64,000 nt of DNA. Source: DAOQVR01 sp035341665 (lineage in GTDB: Bacteria > Chloroflexota > Anaerolineae > JAAYZQ01). Shown here piece by piece: positions 33,177 to 41,754 of the stretch. The notes below the pieces were generated by a model. The model was given only the letters and a program-made list of their open reading frames with translations, made no database searches and was not told the DNA's origin. Made by a program: the position numbers and the translations under genes. Each line of letters starts with the position of its first letter. The stretch's first letter is position 1. The stretch lies in assembly GCA_035341665.1 (NCBI GenBank), contig DAOQVR010000001.1:310001-374000 (forward strand). The letters are read 5' to 3'.

Positions 33177-35147
33177 TTGGCAGATTCGGCCGATTTGATG
33201 TTGGTCGACGGCACAGTAGTAACCATGAATTCCCGGGGCGATGTCCATGCCCGCGGGGCCGTCGCGATTCGCGGCCAGGAGATCGTCGCGGTGGGGCCGG
33301 AGGACGTGGTCCGGGGCGATTGGGATGCGCCAGACATCGTCAGTTGCCCGAGCGCGGCGATTCTGCCGGGGCTGGTCAATGCGCATGCGCACGTGCCGAT
33401 GAGCCTGCTGCGGGGCCTGGCTGACGACCTGCGGCTGGATGTCTGGCTCTTTGGTTACATGCTCCCGGTCGAGCGGGAGTTTGTCAGCCCGAGCTTTTGC
33501 CGGTGGGGCACCCTGCTGTCGTGCGCGGAGATGATCCGGTCGGGCGTCACCTGTTTCGCCGACATGTACTACTATGAGGGCGAGATCGCCTCGGCTGTGG
33601 CACAGGCCGGCCTGCGGGCCGTGTGCGCGCAGACTGTGATGAAGTGGCCGACCCCGGACTCCGAGAGCTACGATGAAGGCCTGGAGCACTGCCGAGCCTT
33701 CATAAGACAGTGGAAGGGCCATCGTCTGGTCACGCCTGCGGTCGGCCCTCATGCGCTGGAGTCGACTACTCCCGAGCTTCTCATGCAGGCCGGGCAGCTC
33801 GCGGCAGAGGAGGGCGTGCCGCTCCTCATCCACGTGGCCGAGACCACCGTCGGCGCGGAGGAGGCACGTGCGCTGTATGGTATGGACTCTACCGAGGCAC
33901 TCCAGCAGTACGGCGCCTTCAAGACACATGTGGTGGCCGCTCATTGCGTTCACATAACTGCCAAAGAGCGCGAGCTGCTCGCCCAGGCGGGTGCCGGCGC
34001 CATCCACAATCCGACAAGCAATCTGAAGCTCGCCTCAGGGGTGGCCGACATCGTCGCGCTAAGGCAGGCCGGCATTGAGGTGGGCATCGGGACAGATGGA
34101 CAGGCAAGCAACGGCGACCAGGACATGTGGGAGGAGACCCGCCTGGCCGCGCTACTGCCCAAGGGGATCCATCTCGACCCGACTGTCGTTCCTGCCCGCG
34201 AGGCACTCAGGATGGCGACCATTGGCGGAGCCCATGCCCTTGGCCTGGGCGACGTGACGGGTTCTTTGGAAGTGGGCAAGCGCGCGGACGTGGCCGTTGT
34301 GAGGCTTGATCCGGTCCACAACGTGCCGCACTTTGACCTCACCTCCGACAATGTCTACTCGCGGCTGGTCTACAGCGCGAAAGGGCATGATGTGCAACAC
34401 CTGCTTGTCGACGGACGGTGGCTGATGCGGGACCGGGTGCTGTTGACACTGGACGAAGAGGAAGTCAAGACCGAGGCGCAGCGCATCGCGACGCAGATCG
34501 GGGCCTTCCTTTCGCGAAGAGAGCAGAGCCTGCTCGACAAGCTCGTCGCGTTGGGCACCCTGCAGTGGGGCGAGACGTACGAAGTGCAGGTCAAGGCCAG
34601 GGTGCCAGACGAAGCGCAGCTCGTGGCCCGCATGCAGGGATGCCTCGAGATCATGGTGCTGAAGCACAGCGAGCGCAAGCAGTACGATACCTACTTTCTG
34701 TTCGAGGACCCGCAGTCGGGGATCGTGCGCTACCGTGAGGACTACCTGCTGGATCGGGGACTGGAGGTCAAGCCGATCTATAACCTCACGCTGCGCGGTG
34801 CCACGGTTGAGCGCGAGTTCGCGGACTCGGTCCTGTTATGGCGCAGCCGGTTCACGGCAGATGCGGACCGCAGCCTGCGCTTCTATCGCGAGTACTTCCA
34901 GCCGCGCGAGGAGCGGCGCGTGGACAAGCTGCGGCACCGCTGGCGCATCAAGTACAAGGGAGTCGAGTTCGCAGTGAACATTGACCGCTTGATCCAGCCA
35001 CCCTCAGCCGACACGTACGTAGAGCTGAAGGCGCGCACCTGGAGCAAGCAGGATGCCCTCCAGAAAGCGGCCCTACTCTCGGAGCTGCTGGAGGCACTGG
35101 GAATTGACCAACCCAAGCTGCTGCAAGACGAATACATGTCGTTCTGA
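33177..35147 (+). CDS. MTA/SAH deaminase-like amidohydrolase fused to a C-terminal CYTH-like domain
   Basis: A 656-residue fusion. Residues ~1-440 form an amidohydrolase of the S-adenosylhomocysteine/methylthioadenosine deaminase type: LVNAHAHVPMSLLRGLADD (metal HxH), LIHVAET, AHCVHIT and GTDGQASNGD. Residues ~468-656 look like a CYTH triphosphate-tunnel domain: a strand with alternating charges (YEVQVKARVPD), DTYF, then VNIDRL and VELKARTWSKQDA, an EXK-like pattern. CYTH domains act on triphosphorylated substrates. TTG 33177 has AGGGGTGAGGTGAG ahead; an ATG at 33198 is possible. Stop overlaps the next gene (TGATG). The domain call for the C-terminus is moderate. Confidence 0.8.
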   Translation: MADSADLMLVDGTVVTMNSRGDVHARGAVAIRGQEIVAVGPEDVVRGDWDAPDIVSCPSAAILPGLVNAHAHVPMSLLRGLADDLRLDVWLFGYMLPVEREFVSPSFCRWGTLLSCAEMIRSGVTCFADMYYYEGEIASAVAQAGLRAVCAQTVMKWPTPDSESYDEGLEHCRAFIRQWKGHRLVTPAVGPHALESTTPELLMQAGQLAAEEGVPLLIHVAETTVGAEEARALYGMDSTEALQQYGAFKTHVVAAHCVHITAKERELLAQAGAGAIHNPTSNLKLASGVADIVALRQAGIEVGIGTDGQASNGDQDMWEETRLAALLPKGIHLDPTVVPAREALRMATIGGAHALGLGDVTGSLEVGKRADVAVVRLDPVHNVPHFDLTSDNVYSRLVYSAKGHDVQHLLVDGRWLMRDRVLLTLDEEEVKTEAQRIATQIGAFLSRREQSLLDKLVALGTLQWGETYEVQVKARVPDEAQLVARMQGCLEIMVLKHSERKQYDTYFLFEDPQSGIVRYREDYLLDRGLEVKPIYNLTLRGATVEREFADSVLLWRSRFTADADRSLRFYREYFQPREERRVDKLRHRWRIKYKGVEFAVNIDRLIQPPSADTYVELKARTWSKQDALQKAALLSELLEALGIDQPKLLQDEYMSF

Positions 35148-35983
35148 TGCCCGTGCCTGAGGCTGTGCACACGGAGATTCGGCCGCTCGGCAGGTACGAG
35201 GAGTTCAAGGCAAGCGAAAGACTCCAGCGCCGGGTTTGGGCGATGTCCGGCGACCTGGACGTGATCCCGCTGCATCTCCTTCTCTCTGCCCAACGCAACG
35301 GCGCATTGGTCCTGGGTGCATTCGATGGCGATGCCCTAATCGGGCTGCTGTTCGGCTATCTCGGGCGTACGCCCGGTGGATCCGTGAAGCACTGCTCGCA
35401 CCTGATGTGCATCGCTCCGGAGGTCCAGGGGCGTGGCATCGGATTCCGCCTCAAGCTGGCACAGCGCGAGTTTGCCCTGGCCCAGGGATGCGACCTGGTG
35501 ACCTGGACCTTTGATCCGCTGGAGAGCCGCAACGCGAATCTGAACATCCACAAGCTGGGCGCCGTCTGCCACACCTACTACCGGGACTACTACGGGCCCA
35601 TGGAGGATGGGCTGAATAGAGGGCTGCCCTCTGACCGCTTCCAGGTAGAGTGGTGGATCGGATCGGAGCGCGTCAGGGCGCGAGTGTCGGGGCACCCAGG
35701 AGCTTGCCTCACGCCGGAGGATGCAGCATCGCTGGACGAGCTGCTAAGGCGACCGCTCCTCGCTCCGGGTCCGACCATCGACTCGATGTCGAGTCCCCGG
35801 GCGTGGGTGGAGATACCTGCCAACTTCCAGGAGATCCGGGCGTCGGATCCGGCTCAGGCGGTCAGGTGGCGCCTGGCGACGCGCCGTGCTTTTCAAGATG
35901 CCTTTGCGGCTGGGTCGGCTGTCACTGACCTGGTGTGCCGCGAGGGAAGGGCCTTCTACCTGCTCACAAAGGAGAGTGAGTGA
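35147..35983 (+). CDS. GNAT acyltransferase (COG3375-like)
   Basis: A 278-residue protein with an N-terminal GNAT fold: LVLGAFDGDALIGLLFGYLG and the acyl-CoA loop APEVQGRGIGFRLK (~residues 88-102). The unique C-terminal half carries PLESRNANLNIHKLGAVCHTYYRDYYG. This is the GNAT group found next to N-succinylamino-acid racemases, where it succinylates D-amino acids. The start overlaps the previous stop, and the next gene begins one base after its stop, so an operon is clear. Substrate is inferred. Confidence 0.8.
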   Translation: MPVPEAVHTEIRPLGRYEEFKASERLQRRVWAMSGDLDVIPLHLLLSAQRNGALVLGAFDGDALIGLLFGYLGRTPGGSVKHCSHLMCIAPEVQGRGIGFRLKLAQREFALAQGCDLVTWTFDPLESRNANLNIHKLGAVCHTYYRDYYGPMEDGLNRGLPSDRFQVEWWIGSERVRARVSGHPGACLTPEDAASLDELLRRPLLAPGPTIDSMSSPRAWVEIPANFQEIRASDPAQAVRWRLATRRAFQDAFAAGSAVTDLVCREGRAFYLLTKESE

Positions 35984-35984
35984 T

Positions 35985-37100
35985 ATGCGCATCGACCAGA
36001 TCGAGATCCGGTACGCAACGTTGCCCCTGGTACAGCCTTTTGTGACGAGCTTTGGACGTGAGGAGACTCGCGAGACCATCCTGGTGGCCGTTCGGAGCGA
36101 GGGGCTGACCGGCTGGGGGGAGGCCGCCACCTCCAAGGGTCCCTGGTACGAGTACGAGACAGTCGAAACATGTTGGCACGTGCTGAACGAGTTTCTCGGG
36201 CCGTGCCTGGTGGGACAGGATGTAGCCAGCCCGGAGCAGGCTGCCAGGCTGATGGCTCCCGTGCGGGGTCACCACATCGCCAAGATGGGACTGGAGGCCG
36301 CGATCTGGGACTTGCTGGCAAAGGCAAGGGGCGTCTCCATGGCAGAGATGCTGGGAGGAGTCCGCGAGCGAGTGGCGGTCGGCGTTAGTGTGGGCGTTCA
36401 GCCCTCTCCCGAGCAGCTCCTGGAGGTGATCGGTGGCTACCTGGCGCAGGGGTATGTCCGGATCAAGATCAAGATCCGCCCAGGCTGGGACGCCCATGTG
36501 GTGCGGCGGGTGCGAGAGCGCTTCCCGGAGGTGCTGCTCATGGCGGACGCCAACTCCGCCTATACGCTGGCCGACGCGGACATGCTCCTCTCCCTGGACG
36601 ACTATGGGCTGCTGATGGTCGAGCAGCCCTTGTCCTATGATGACCTGCTTGACCATGCGGAGCTGCAGCGGCGCCTGCGGACGCCGATCTGCCTGGACGA
36701 GTCGGTTCCCAGCCTGGCAGCGGCAAGGGTGGCCCTGCTTCTGGGTAGCGGGCGCATCATCAACATAAAACCTGGAAGGGTCGGAGGGCTGGTTGCCGCG
36801 CGAGCCATTCACGACCTATGCAGGTCGAGCGGCATACCCGTCTGGTGCGGCGGCATGCTGGAGACCGGTATTGGACGCGCGCACAACGTGGCCGTGGCCA
36901 GCCTGCCAGGCTTCACGCTGCCCGGCGATATCTCGGCCAGCGACCGCTACTTCCGTGAGGACATCGTTGAGCCACCGTTCACCGTGGGCCAGGACGGCAC
37001 GATGGCGGTGCCCACCGGTCCGGGAATCGGCGTGCGGGTGGTCCCAGAGCGGTTGGACGCGGCGACGCAGAGGCGCTGCCTGGTGGGCGAGATCGGGTGA
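35985..37100 (+). CDS. Enolase-superfamily NSAR/OSBS (N-succinylamino acid racemase / o-succinylbenzoate synthase)
   Basis: A 371-residue muconate-lactonizing-enzyme subgroup protein. The capping domain starts MRIDQIEIRYATLPL. Barrel residues are in place: the KxK pair in RIKIKIRPGWD, Asp in MADANSAY, Glu in VEQPLSYDD, acidic LDES, and Lys in NIKPGRVGG. Sequence style matches the NSAR/OSBS subfamily, which can serve menaquinone synthesis or racemise N-succinyl amino acids. A GNAT partner and no men genes favour the racemase pathway. ATG 35985 follows the previous stop by one base, with GGAGAG upstream. Confidence 0.87.
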   Translation: MRIDQIEIRYATLPLVQPFVTSFGREETRETILVAVRSEGLTGWGEAATSKGPWYEYETVETCWHVLNEFLGPCLVGQDVASPEQAARLMAPVRGHHIAKMGLEAAIWDLLAKARGVSMAEMLGGVRERVAVGVSVGVQPSPEQLLEVIGGYLAQGYVRIKIKIRPGWDAHVVRRVRERFPEVLLMADANSAYTLADADMLLSLDDYGLLMVEQPLSYDDLLDHAELQRRLRTPICLDESVPSLAAARVALLLGSGRIINIKPGRVGGLVAARAIHDLCRSSGIPVWCGGMLETGIGRAHNVAVASLPGFTLPGDISASDRYFREDIVEPPFTVGQDGTMAVPTGPGIGVRVVPERLDAATQRRCLVGEIG

Positions 37101-37142
37101 CATGCGCGGCGTGCTCCGCTGACCGCGCCGCGCAAGCAACCC

Positions 37143-38003
37143 TCAGAAGTACTTGGCCAGAATGGGCCGGAGGCGTTCGACCGTCTCCGGTGGGACGAGG
37201 TTGCGGCTGGTGATGACGGCCTCGGCAAGGGCCGTTGTGCACTCACAGGGTCTGCCATCGGCCAGCATGGGAACCAGGGCCGCGATGGTGCGCTTGGAGA
37301 GAGCCGCGTTGGCGGTCAGGTTGTCGATCAGCATCTGGACGGTGACCGGCTCCTCTTCCTTGTGCCAGACGTCATAGTCGGTCACGTGGGCCATGGTCGC
37401 GTAGCACATCTCGGCCTCGCGCGCGAGCTGGGCCTCGGGCACGGCGGTCATCCCGATGATGTCGACACCCCACGAGCGATACATCCGACTCTCGCCCTTT
37501 GTGCTGAAGCGGGGCCCCTCGATCGTGAGGAAGGTGCCTCCCACATGGACCCTGCCACCAGAAGCCGTGACCGCTTCGGCCAGCAATCCGCGCAGATGCG
37601 GGCAGAAGGGCTCGGCAAAGGAGATGTGTGCGACGAGGCCCTGGCCGAAGAAGGAGTAGTCTCGCTTCCTGGTGTTGTCATAAATCTGGTCGGGCAGCAC
37701 AATATCGCGCGGGTGGTACCGCTTTCGCATGGAGCCACAGGCGCTGATGGAGATGACGCGCTCGACGCCAAGGCTCTTGAGCGCCCAGATGTTGGCGCGA
37801 TATGGCACCTCGGAAGGTGTCAGGCGGTGACCGCGACCGTGCCGGGGGAGAAAGGCAACGCGCTTCCCCTGGAGCGTTCCGACCACGATCGAGTCCGATG
37901 GCTCGCCGAACGGAGTTGCGACGTTCAGCTCCTCCACGTCCGCCAAAGCCTCCAAGTCATAGATGCCAGAGCCGCCAATCACGGCCAGCTGGATTTCGGT
38001 CAT
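37143..38003 (-). CDS. mtnP: S-methyl-5'-thioadenosine phosphorylase
   Basis: A 286-residue trimeric nucleoside phosphorylase splitting 5'-methylthioadenosine with phosphate to adenine and methylthioribose-1-phosphate. IGGSGIYDLEAL, FLPRHGRGHRLTPSEVPYRAN, SACGSMR, TIEGPRFSTKGESRMYRSWG and DYDVWHKEEEPVT are MTAP signatures. ATG 38003 with GAGGAGAC upstream is chosen; the longer open frame crosses the promoter and tRNA-Asp. Convergent with the amidohydrolase cluster, another possible SAM-nucleoside salvage gene. It abuts the island boundary. Confidence 0.95.
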   Translation of the reverse strand: MTEIQLAVIGGSGIYDLEALADVEELNVATPFGEPSDSIVVGTLQGKRVAFLPRHGRGHRLTPSEVPYRANIWALKSLGVERVISISACGSMRKRYHPRDIVLPDQIYDNTRKRDYSFFGQGLVAHISFAEPFCPHLRGLLAEAVTASGGRVHVGGTFLTIEGPRFSTKGESRMYRSWGVDIIGMTAVPEAQLAREAEMCYATMAHVTDYDVWHKEEEPVTVQMLIDNLTANAALSKRTIAALVPMLADGRPCECTTALAEAVITSRNLVPPETVERLRPILAKYF

Positions 38004-39775
38004 GCGTGTCTCCTCGCGGGCAAATGGTGTAGTGGAGCCATTATAGCAGATGGAGGCTTGGTGGCCCAACCGCCGAAGCCCGCAGTGGCGCCGCCCATTG
38101 GCCGACGTCGATTTGACGCGGCCAGAGAGCCGTGATATAGTTGCCGCTGTCTGGGGGCGTGGTGTAGCGGTAAACATGTCGGCCTGTCAAGCCGAAGACC
38201 GCGGGTTCGAATCCCGTCGCTCCCGCACTTCCGTCCGTTTCGGTACGGAACAAAGGGGTAAAAAGCTTCTCTGAGTTTCACCGCCCGGATAAGCTTACCC
38301 CGGATGAGGACTGCTGCGACTGCCAATCGCAGCAGTTTCTTTTGTTCAAGTGCTGAGCTGGTGGACCATAGATGCTCAAAGCGCTCCAAGGTTCCACCTG
38401 CTTCCATTATATCAGAATAGCCAGCGGGCCGCAAGTCAGCCATTCGATCGTAGCCGGCACGCTTTTCCCGCTCGTAATGGACTCGATCCACGTCGCCAGC
38501 CAGGTACAGCTCCACCAGCCGCTCCATCCGCGCCCGGATCGCCTGCTCCTCCCGCTCCATCACTGCCCGGTCCTCTGCCGGGTAGAGCCGCGCCACGACG
38601 TCTTCGCGCCAGTTCGATGGCAGGCGGAAAGAGGCCAGGTACTGCGCCACCTGCTCTTCCACCTCTGCGGCCTTGACCATCTCTTGATTGCACTCGCCCG
38701 TGTGCTGGATGCGCGTCTTGTCCTGGTAGTAGCGCACGTGGTGAATCGACTGGGCGCGCATGGGGCGATTGCAGTGCGTGCAGTAGAGGATGCCCGACAA
38801 GAGGTAGAGGTTGGACATGTGGTTCTCGGCCCGGCGGGGGTGGTTGCACATCAGCGCGCGCACTTCCTGGCAGCGGTCAAAGGTCTCCTGGTCCACGAGC
38901 GCCGGGTGCTGTCCCGGATAGTAGGCCACAGGCTCCCGCTTGCGCCGGCCGTTCTCGGCCGGGCCGTAGTAGGGCACCTGGCCGGTGTAGTGGACATTCT
39001 GCAGCATGTCGCGGACCGTGTCCTTGCCGAAGCGGCCCGGCTTGCTGCGGCCTCGACGCCCCTTGGACTGGAATGCAACCCCGTCTTCATCCCGGTACTT
39101 GTTGAGCATTCGAGCGATCTGTCCATCCGAATACTCGCCGGTGGCGTACCACTCGAACGCCAACTGCACCGCCGCCTGCTCGATGGGATGCGCCACCCAC
39201 GGGTCACTCGGGCTGGCCGCGCTCAGGCTGGGTTGCCCGAACTGAGGACAGTAGCCCTCGCCGTTGGGGTCCGTGCAGACCGCGCAGTTACCCCGGCAGT
39301 AGCCCAGGGGCGGAAAGCCGTTGGGCAGGCCCTTGCGGGCGCGAGCTTTTTTGCCCTTGCTGGTCTCGAAGCGCAGTTTGTCGAGATAGATCTCGGCCAG
39401 CGTGCCCAACACCGCCAGTGCCAACTTGCCCCAGGGCGTGGTAAAGTCCAGGTTCTCGCTGATGGAGATAAAGGACACGCCCAGGTCCTGCAGGTGCCGG
39501 AAGGCCGACAGCAGGCCCTGCAGATCGCGGTAGAAGCGGTCGATGGCGTGGACCACCACGACGTCGAACTTGCCCTGGGCGGCGTCCCGGAGCAGGCGCT
39601 GCAGCGCAGGCCGGTCCTCCAGGGCGCCCGACAGGCCAGGATCGACGTAGATCTCCACCAGCGTCCAGCCCCGCGCCCGGCAGAACTCGACGATGGCGTG
39701 CTCCTGGGCGTCCAGCGAGTGGCCCTCTTCGACCTGCTCGGTCGTGGACGCCCGTCCATATCCAACTGCTCTCAC
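38000..39775 (-). CDS. Large serine recombinase (integrase), reading frame extended through tRNA-Asp
   Basis: A 591-codon frame. N-terminal resolvase domain with RAVGYGRASTTEQ (nucleophile Ser in Y-x-R-x-S) and VHAIDRFYRDLQGLL; a recombinase domain with KGLPNGFPPLGYCRGNC and FGKDTVRDMLQN; a zinc ribbon (LYCTHCNRPM with a later Cys); and a coiled-coil C-terminus. GTG 39775 is chosen since GGAGGAGGTG precedes it. The last ~75 residues (from GSDGIRTRGLRLDRP) are the antisense of tRNA-Asp and flanking host DNA, so the native C-terminus likely ended near 38,226 in the free form of the element. Confidence 0.9.
   Translation of the reverse strand: MRAVGYGRASTTEQVEEGHSLDAQEHAIVEFCRARGWTLVEIYVDPGLSGALEDRPALQRLLRDAAQGKFDVVVVHAIDRFYRDLQGLLSAFRHLQDLGVSFISISENLDFTTPWGKLALAVLGTLAEIYLDKLRFETSKGKKARARKGLPNGFPPLGYCRGNCAVCTDPNGEGYCPQFGQPSLSAASPSDPWVAHPIEQAAVQLAFEWYATGEYSDGQIARMLNKYRDEDGVAFQSKGRRGRSKPGRFGKDTVRDMLQNVHYTGQVPYYGPAENGRRKREPVAYYPGQHPALVDQETFDRCQEVRALMCNHPRRAENHMSNLYLLSGILYCTHCNRPMRAQSIHHVRYYQDKTRIQHTGECNQEMVKAAEVEEQVAQYLASFRLPSNWREDVVARLYPAEDRAVMEREEQAIRARMERLVELYLAGDVDRVHYEREKRAGYDRMADLRPAGYSDIMEAGGTLERFEHLWSTSSALEQKKLLRLAVAAVLIRGKLIRAVKLREAFYPFVPYRNGRKCGSDGIRTRGLRLDRPTCLPLHHAPRQRQLYHGSLAASNRRRPMGGATAGFGGWATKPPSAIMAPLHHLPARRHA
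38040..38069 (-). promoter_or_regulatory. Promoter of mtnP
   Basis: Minus strand: TTGGGC (38069-38064), 18-bp spacer, TGC then TATAAT (38045-38040), about 37 bases before the ATG. Confidence 0.65.
38113..38141 (+). promoter_or_regulatory. Promoter of tRNA-Asp
   Basis: TTGACG (38113-38118), 17-bp spacer, TATAGT (38136-38141); the tRNA begins 12 bases later. Confidence 0.7.
38153..38225 (+). tRNA. tRNA-Asp (anticodon GTC), island integration site
   Basis: 73 nt: acceptor GGGGGCG/CGCTCCC (one G-T pair), anticodon stem TCGGC/GCCGA with loop CTGTCAA (GTC), T arm CGGG/CCCG around TTCGAAT, discriminator G. CCA is not encoded (GCAC follows). The gene is intact, and the recombinase frame begins to overlap it from the 3' side. 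Confidence 0.95.
38195..38230. other. Presumed left attachment site region (attL)
   Basis: The 3' half of tRNA-Asp is where host sequence and recombinase frame meet. Serine recombinases use very short core identities, so the exact crossover cannot be read from one junction. Confidence 0.4.
38310..38345 (+). terminator. Possible terminator for tRNA-Asp, inside the recombinase 3' end
   Basis: ACTGCTGCGA (38310-38319) pairs perfectly with TCGCAGCAGT (38327-38336), loop of seven, then TTCTTTTG on the plus strand. It overlaps minus-strand recombinase codons, so it may be fortuitous. Confidence 0.45.
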
Positions 39776-39804
39776 GATACACCTCCTCCATTCAGGATAG
39801 AGGA

Positions 39805-39833
39805 AGTGTAACGGAGCAGCCCTCAATTGTCAA
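39805..39833 (-). promoter_or_regulatory. Promoter of the first serine recombinase
   Basis: Minus strand: TTGACA (39833-39828), 17-bp spacer, TACACT (39810-39805), about 30 bases before the GTG start. A small palindrome (GTGAT, five bases, ATCAC at 39855-39869) lies just upstream and could be an operator. Confidence 0.7.
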
Positions 39834-39969
39834 GGTGCAAAGCGCGAATGCGCCGTGATGCTATATCACCGAAACTGCCATCATACCTTGTCACTCCCTG
39901 CCCGGCGCCGCGACGCGTGCAATGCAGTGCGAAACTGGTCAGCGCCTTATCCCAGGGCGACAAAGACGA

Positions 39970-41754
39970 TTAGGCCGCGGCTTCGATCAGCCCGGGCGGA
40001 AAGAGGGCGCGGAACGGCTCGCGCACGTCGTAGCGGGTGATCACGCCGTCCAGGACATAGATGCCGGCAAAGACGCTGTTCACCAGCCGCTTGCGCTGCA
40101 CGGCCGTCGCCGCTTCCCAGATCTGGCCAAAATCGGCCAACACGGCCTCGATGGCTGGCAGGTCGAGCTGGGCCTCCGGCGTCAGTTGGGCCAGTTGCTG
40201 CTCGTAGCGCCGCCTGTAGCGCCGGTAGTCGTCGGCGGTCATGGCACCTTCCTGGCGCATCTCTTGCAGGGTCTGCAAGCGGGTGAGCAGCATGCGCCGC
40301 TCGCGGCGCAGTGCCTCCCACCGCGGACCCTCCTGAAGATGCTCCACGATGGTCGCCGTCCACTCCGCTGGGATGGTGATCGTCTTCATGGTGGCCAGGA
40401 CCGGCTCTTCCAGCTCCTCGGCCGGCACCGTGCGCAGCGGGCACTCGGACTTGCCCTGGACCCGGTTCGAGTCCTCGTACAGGCGACGGTCACCGTGCGC
40501 CGCCTGGCCCCGGAAGGAGCCGCCGCAGCGCTCGCAGACGAGTACATCGGTCAATGGATAGACGCGCGTCTGTTGCTTCTTGCGTCCCAGCGGCACATTC
40601 CGCAGTGCAGCTCTCACTTCGAACGCAGTTTCGAGAGCGTTCATCGACACCAGGGGCATGTGCTTACCACCGAACAGGACCCGCTCGGGTCCGGCGTCGT
40701 CCGCCTTGCTCAAGCCCTTGCTCGAACGCTGATAGACCACCAGCCCGGCATAGTATGGATTCTGGAGCATGTCGCGCACCGAGTCCTTGCCGAAGAAGCG
40801 CTCTTCTTCCATGTGTCCGTGCCGCCCCTTCGGTCGAAAGCGCATAGGGGTCCCATCTATCAGGTGATGCACGTGTTCATTGAGCAGGATCGCGACCTGC
40901 CGGTCGGAGAACTCGCCCGTGCCGTACCAGTCAAAGGTCAGGGTCACCGCGGCCGACTCGATGGGATGCGGCGCCAAGACCCCTTCCTCTACGTCCAACT
41001 CGTCGCGCAGGTCGGGCATCTGCCCGGCCCGCGGGCAGTAGCCCGGCCCGTTGTTGTCGGTGCAGCGGAAGCAGCGGCCGGTGCAGTAGCCAAAGGGCGG
41101 CAGCGAGGCGTTGCTCAACCCCTTGCGCGCCCGGCTTAGCTTGTTGTCGCGCGTCGTGCGGCTCAGGTCGTCGAGCATCATCTCGCCCAGCAGGCCCTTC
41201 ATGGTCAGCAGGATCTTGCCCGTGTTGCTGCCAAAGTCCACGCCGCTGTCGGCCAGGGACAGGAGTGCCACGCCCGCTTCGTCGAGCTTCTGGTAGTGGT
41301 TGAGCAGGCCCTGCAGGTTGCGATAGAAGCGGTACAAGTCGTAGACGATGAGCCCACGGCCGCCGTCGCGCGTCACTCGCCCCATCATCCGTGAAAAGGC
41401 GGGGCGCTTGTCGTCCCGGCCGGTGACGCCGGCATCCAGCCAGACCCGTGCCACCTGGCGACCCTCCTGCTCCGCCTTGCGCAGCGCCATGTCGAGTTGG
41501 GTGCCCAGGCTGTGCCCCTTGGTCTGCATGTACATCGACACCCGGAGATAGACCTCCAGGGCATCGCGCAGCCGCCGGCCGGGAAAGCAGTAGCAGGCCG
41601 AGTAAATCAGCCCTTCCCGCCGCTCGTCAAAGACACCGTCCACCTGGAAACCAGAGGCCAGCAGGTGATCGCGGATGGTCTGCACCTCGTGGCGGATCTG
41701 ATCTTCCTGTTGGGTGCGATCCTCTTCCAGCTCCAGCCAGCCGCTAGCGGTCAT
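39970..41754 (-). CDS. Second large serine recombinase with N-terminal extension
   Basis: A 594-residue recombinase only distantly similar to its neighbour. About 68 residues precede the resolvase domain (VYLRVSMYMQTKGHSLGTQL, nucleophile Ser ~73); an IVYDLYRFYRNLQGLLNHY segment and a recombinase domain with PPFGYCTGRCFRC, FGKDSVRDMLQNPYYAGLV follow; zinc ribbon LVCERCGGSF; coiled-coil C-terminus. The extension (ACYCFPGRRLRDALE) has no recognised fold. It starts inside the end of a small upstream gene. It may be the integrase of a second, nested element or a partner of the first. Confidence 0.88.
   Translation of the reverse strand: MTASGWLELEEDRTQQEDQIRHEVQTIRDHLLASGFQVDGVFDERREGLIYSACYCFPGRRLRDALEVYLRVSMYMQTKGHSLGTQLDMALRKAEQEGRQVARVWLDAGVTGRDDKRPAFSRMMGRVTRDGGRGLIVYDLYRFYRNLQGLLNHYQKLDEAGVALLSLADSGVDFGSNTGKILLTMKGLLGEMMLDDLSRTTRDNKLSRARKGLSNASLPPFGYCTGRCFRCTDNNGPGYCPRAGQMPDLRDELDVEEGVLAPHPIESAAVTLTFDWYGTGEFSDRQVAILLNEHVHHLIDGTPMRFRPKGRHGHMEEERFFGKDSVRDMLQNPYYAGLVVYQRSSKGLSKADDAGPERVLFGGKHMPLVSMNALETAFEVRAALRNVPLGRKKQQTRVYPLTDVLVCERCGGSFRGQAAHGDRRLYEDSNRVQGKSECPLRTVPAEELEEPVLATMKTITIPAEWTATIVEHLQEGPRWEALRRERRMLLTRLQTLQEMRQEGAMTADDYRRYRRRYEQQLAQLTPEAQLDLPAIEAVLADFGQIWEAATAVQRKRLVNSVFAGIYVLDGVITRYDVREPFRALFPPGLIEAAA

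Noticed and set aside
38001..38225. C-terminal GSDGIRTRGLRLDRP... tail as a genuine recombinase domain
   Set aside because: It is the antisense translation of tRNA-Asp, a well-known artefact, although the frame truly remains open.
38372..39811. 479-codon plus-strand frame opposite the first recombinase
   Set aside because: It is the GC-driven shadow of a clearly conserved serine recombinase on the minus strand; its Leu/Val/His/Arg-rich product has no domain.
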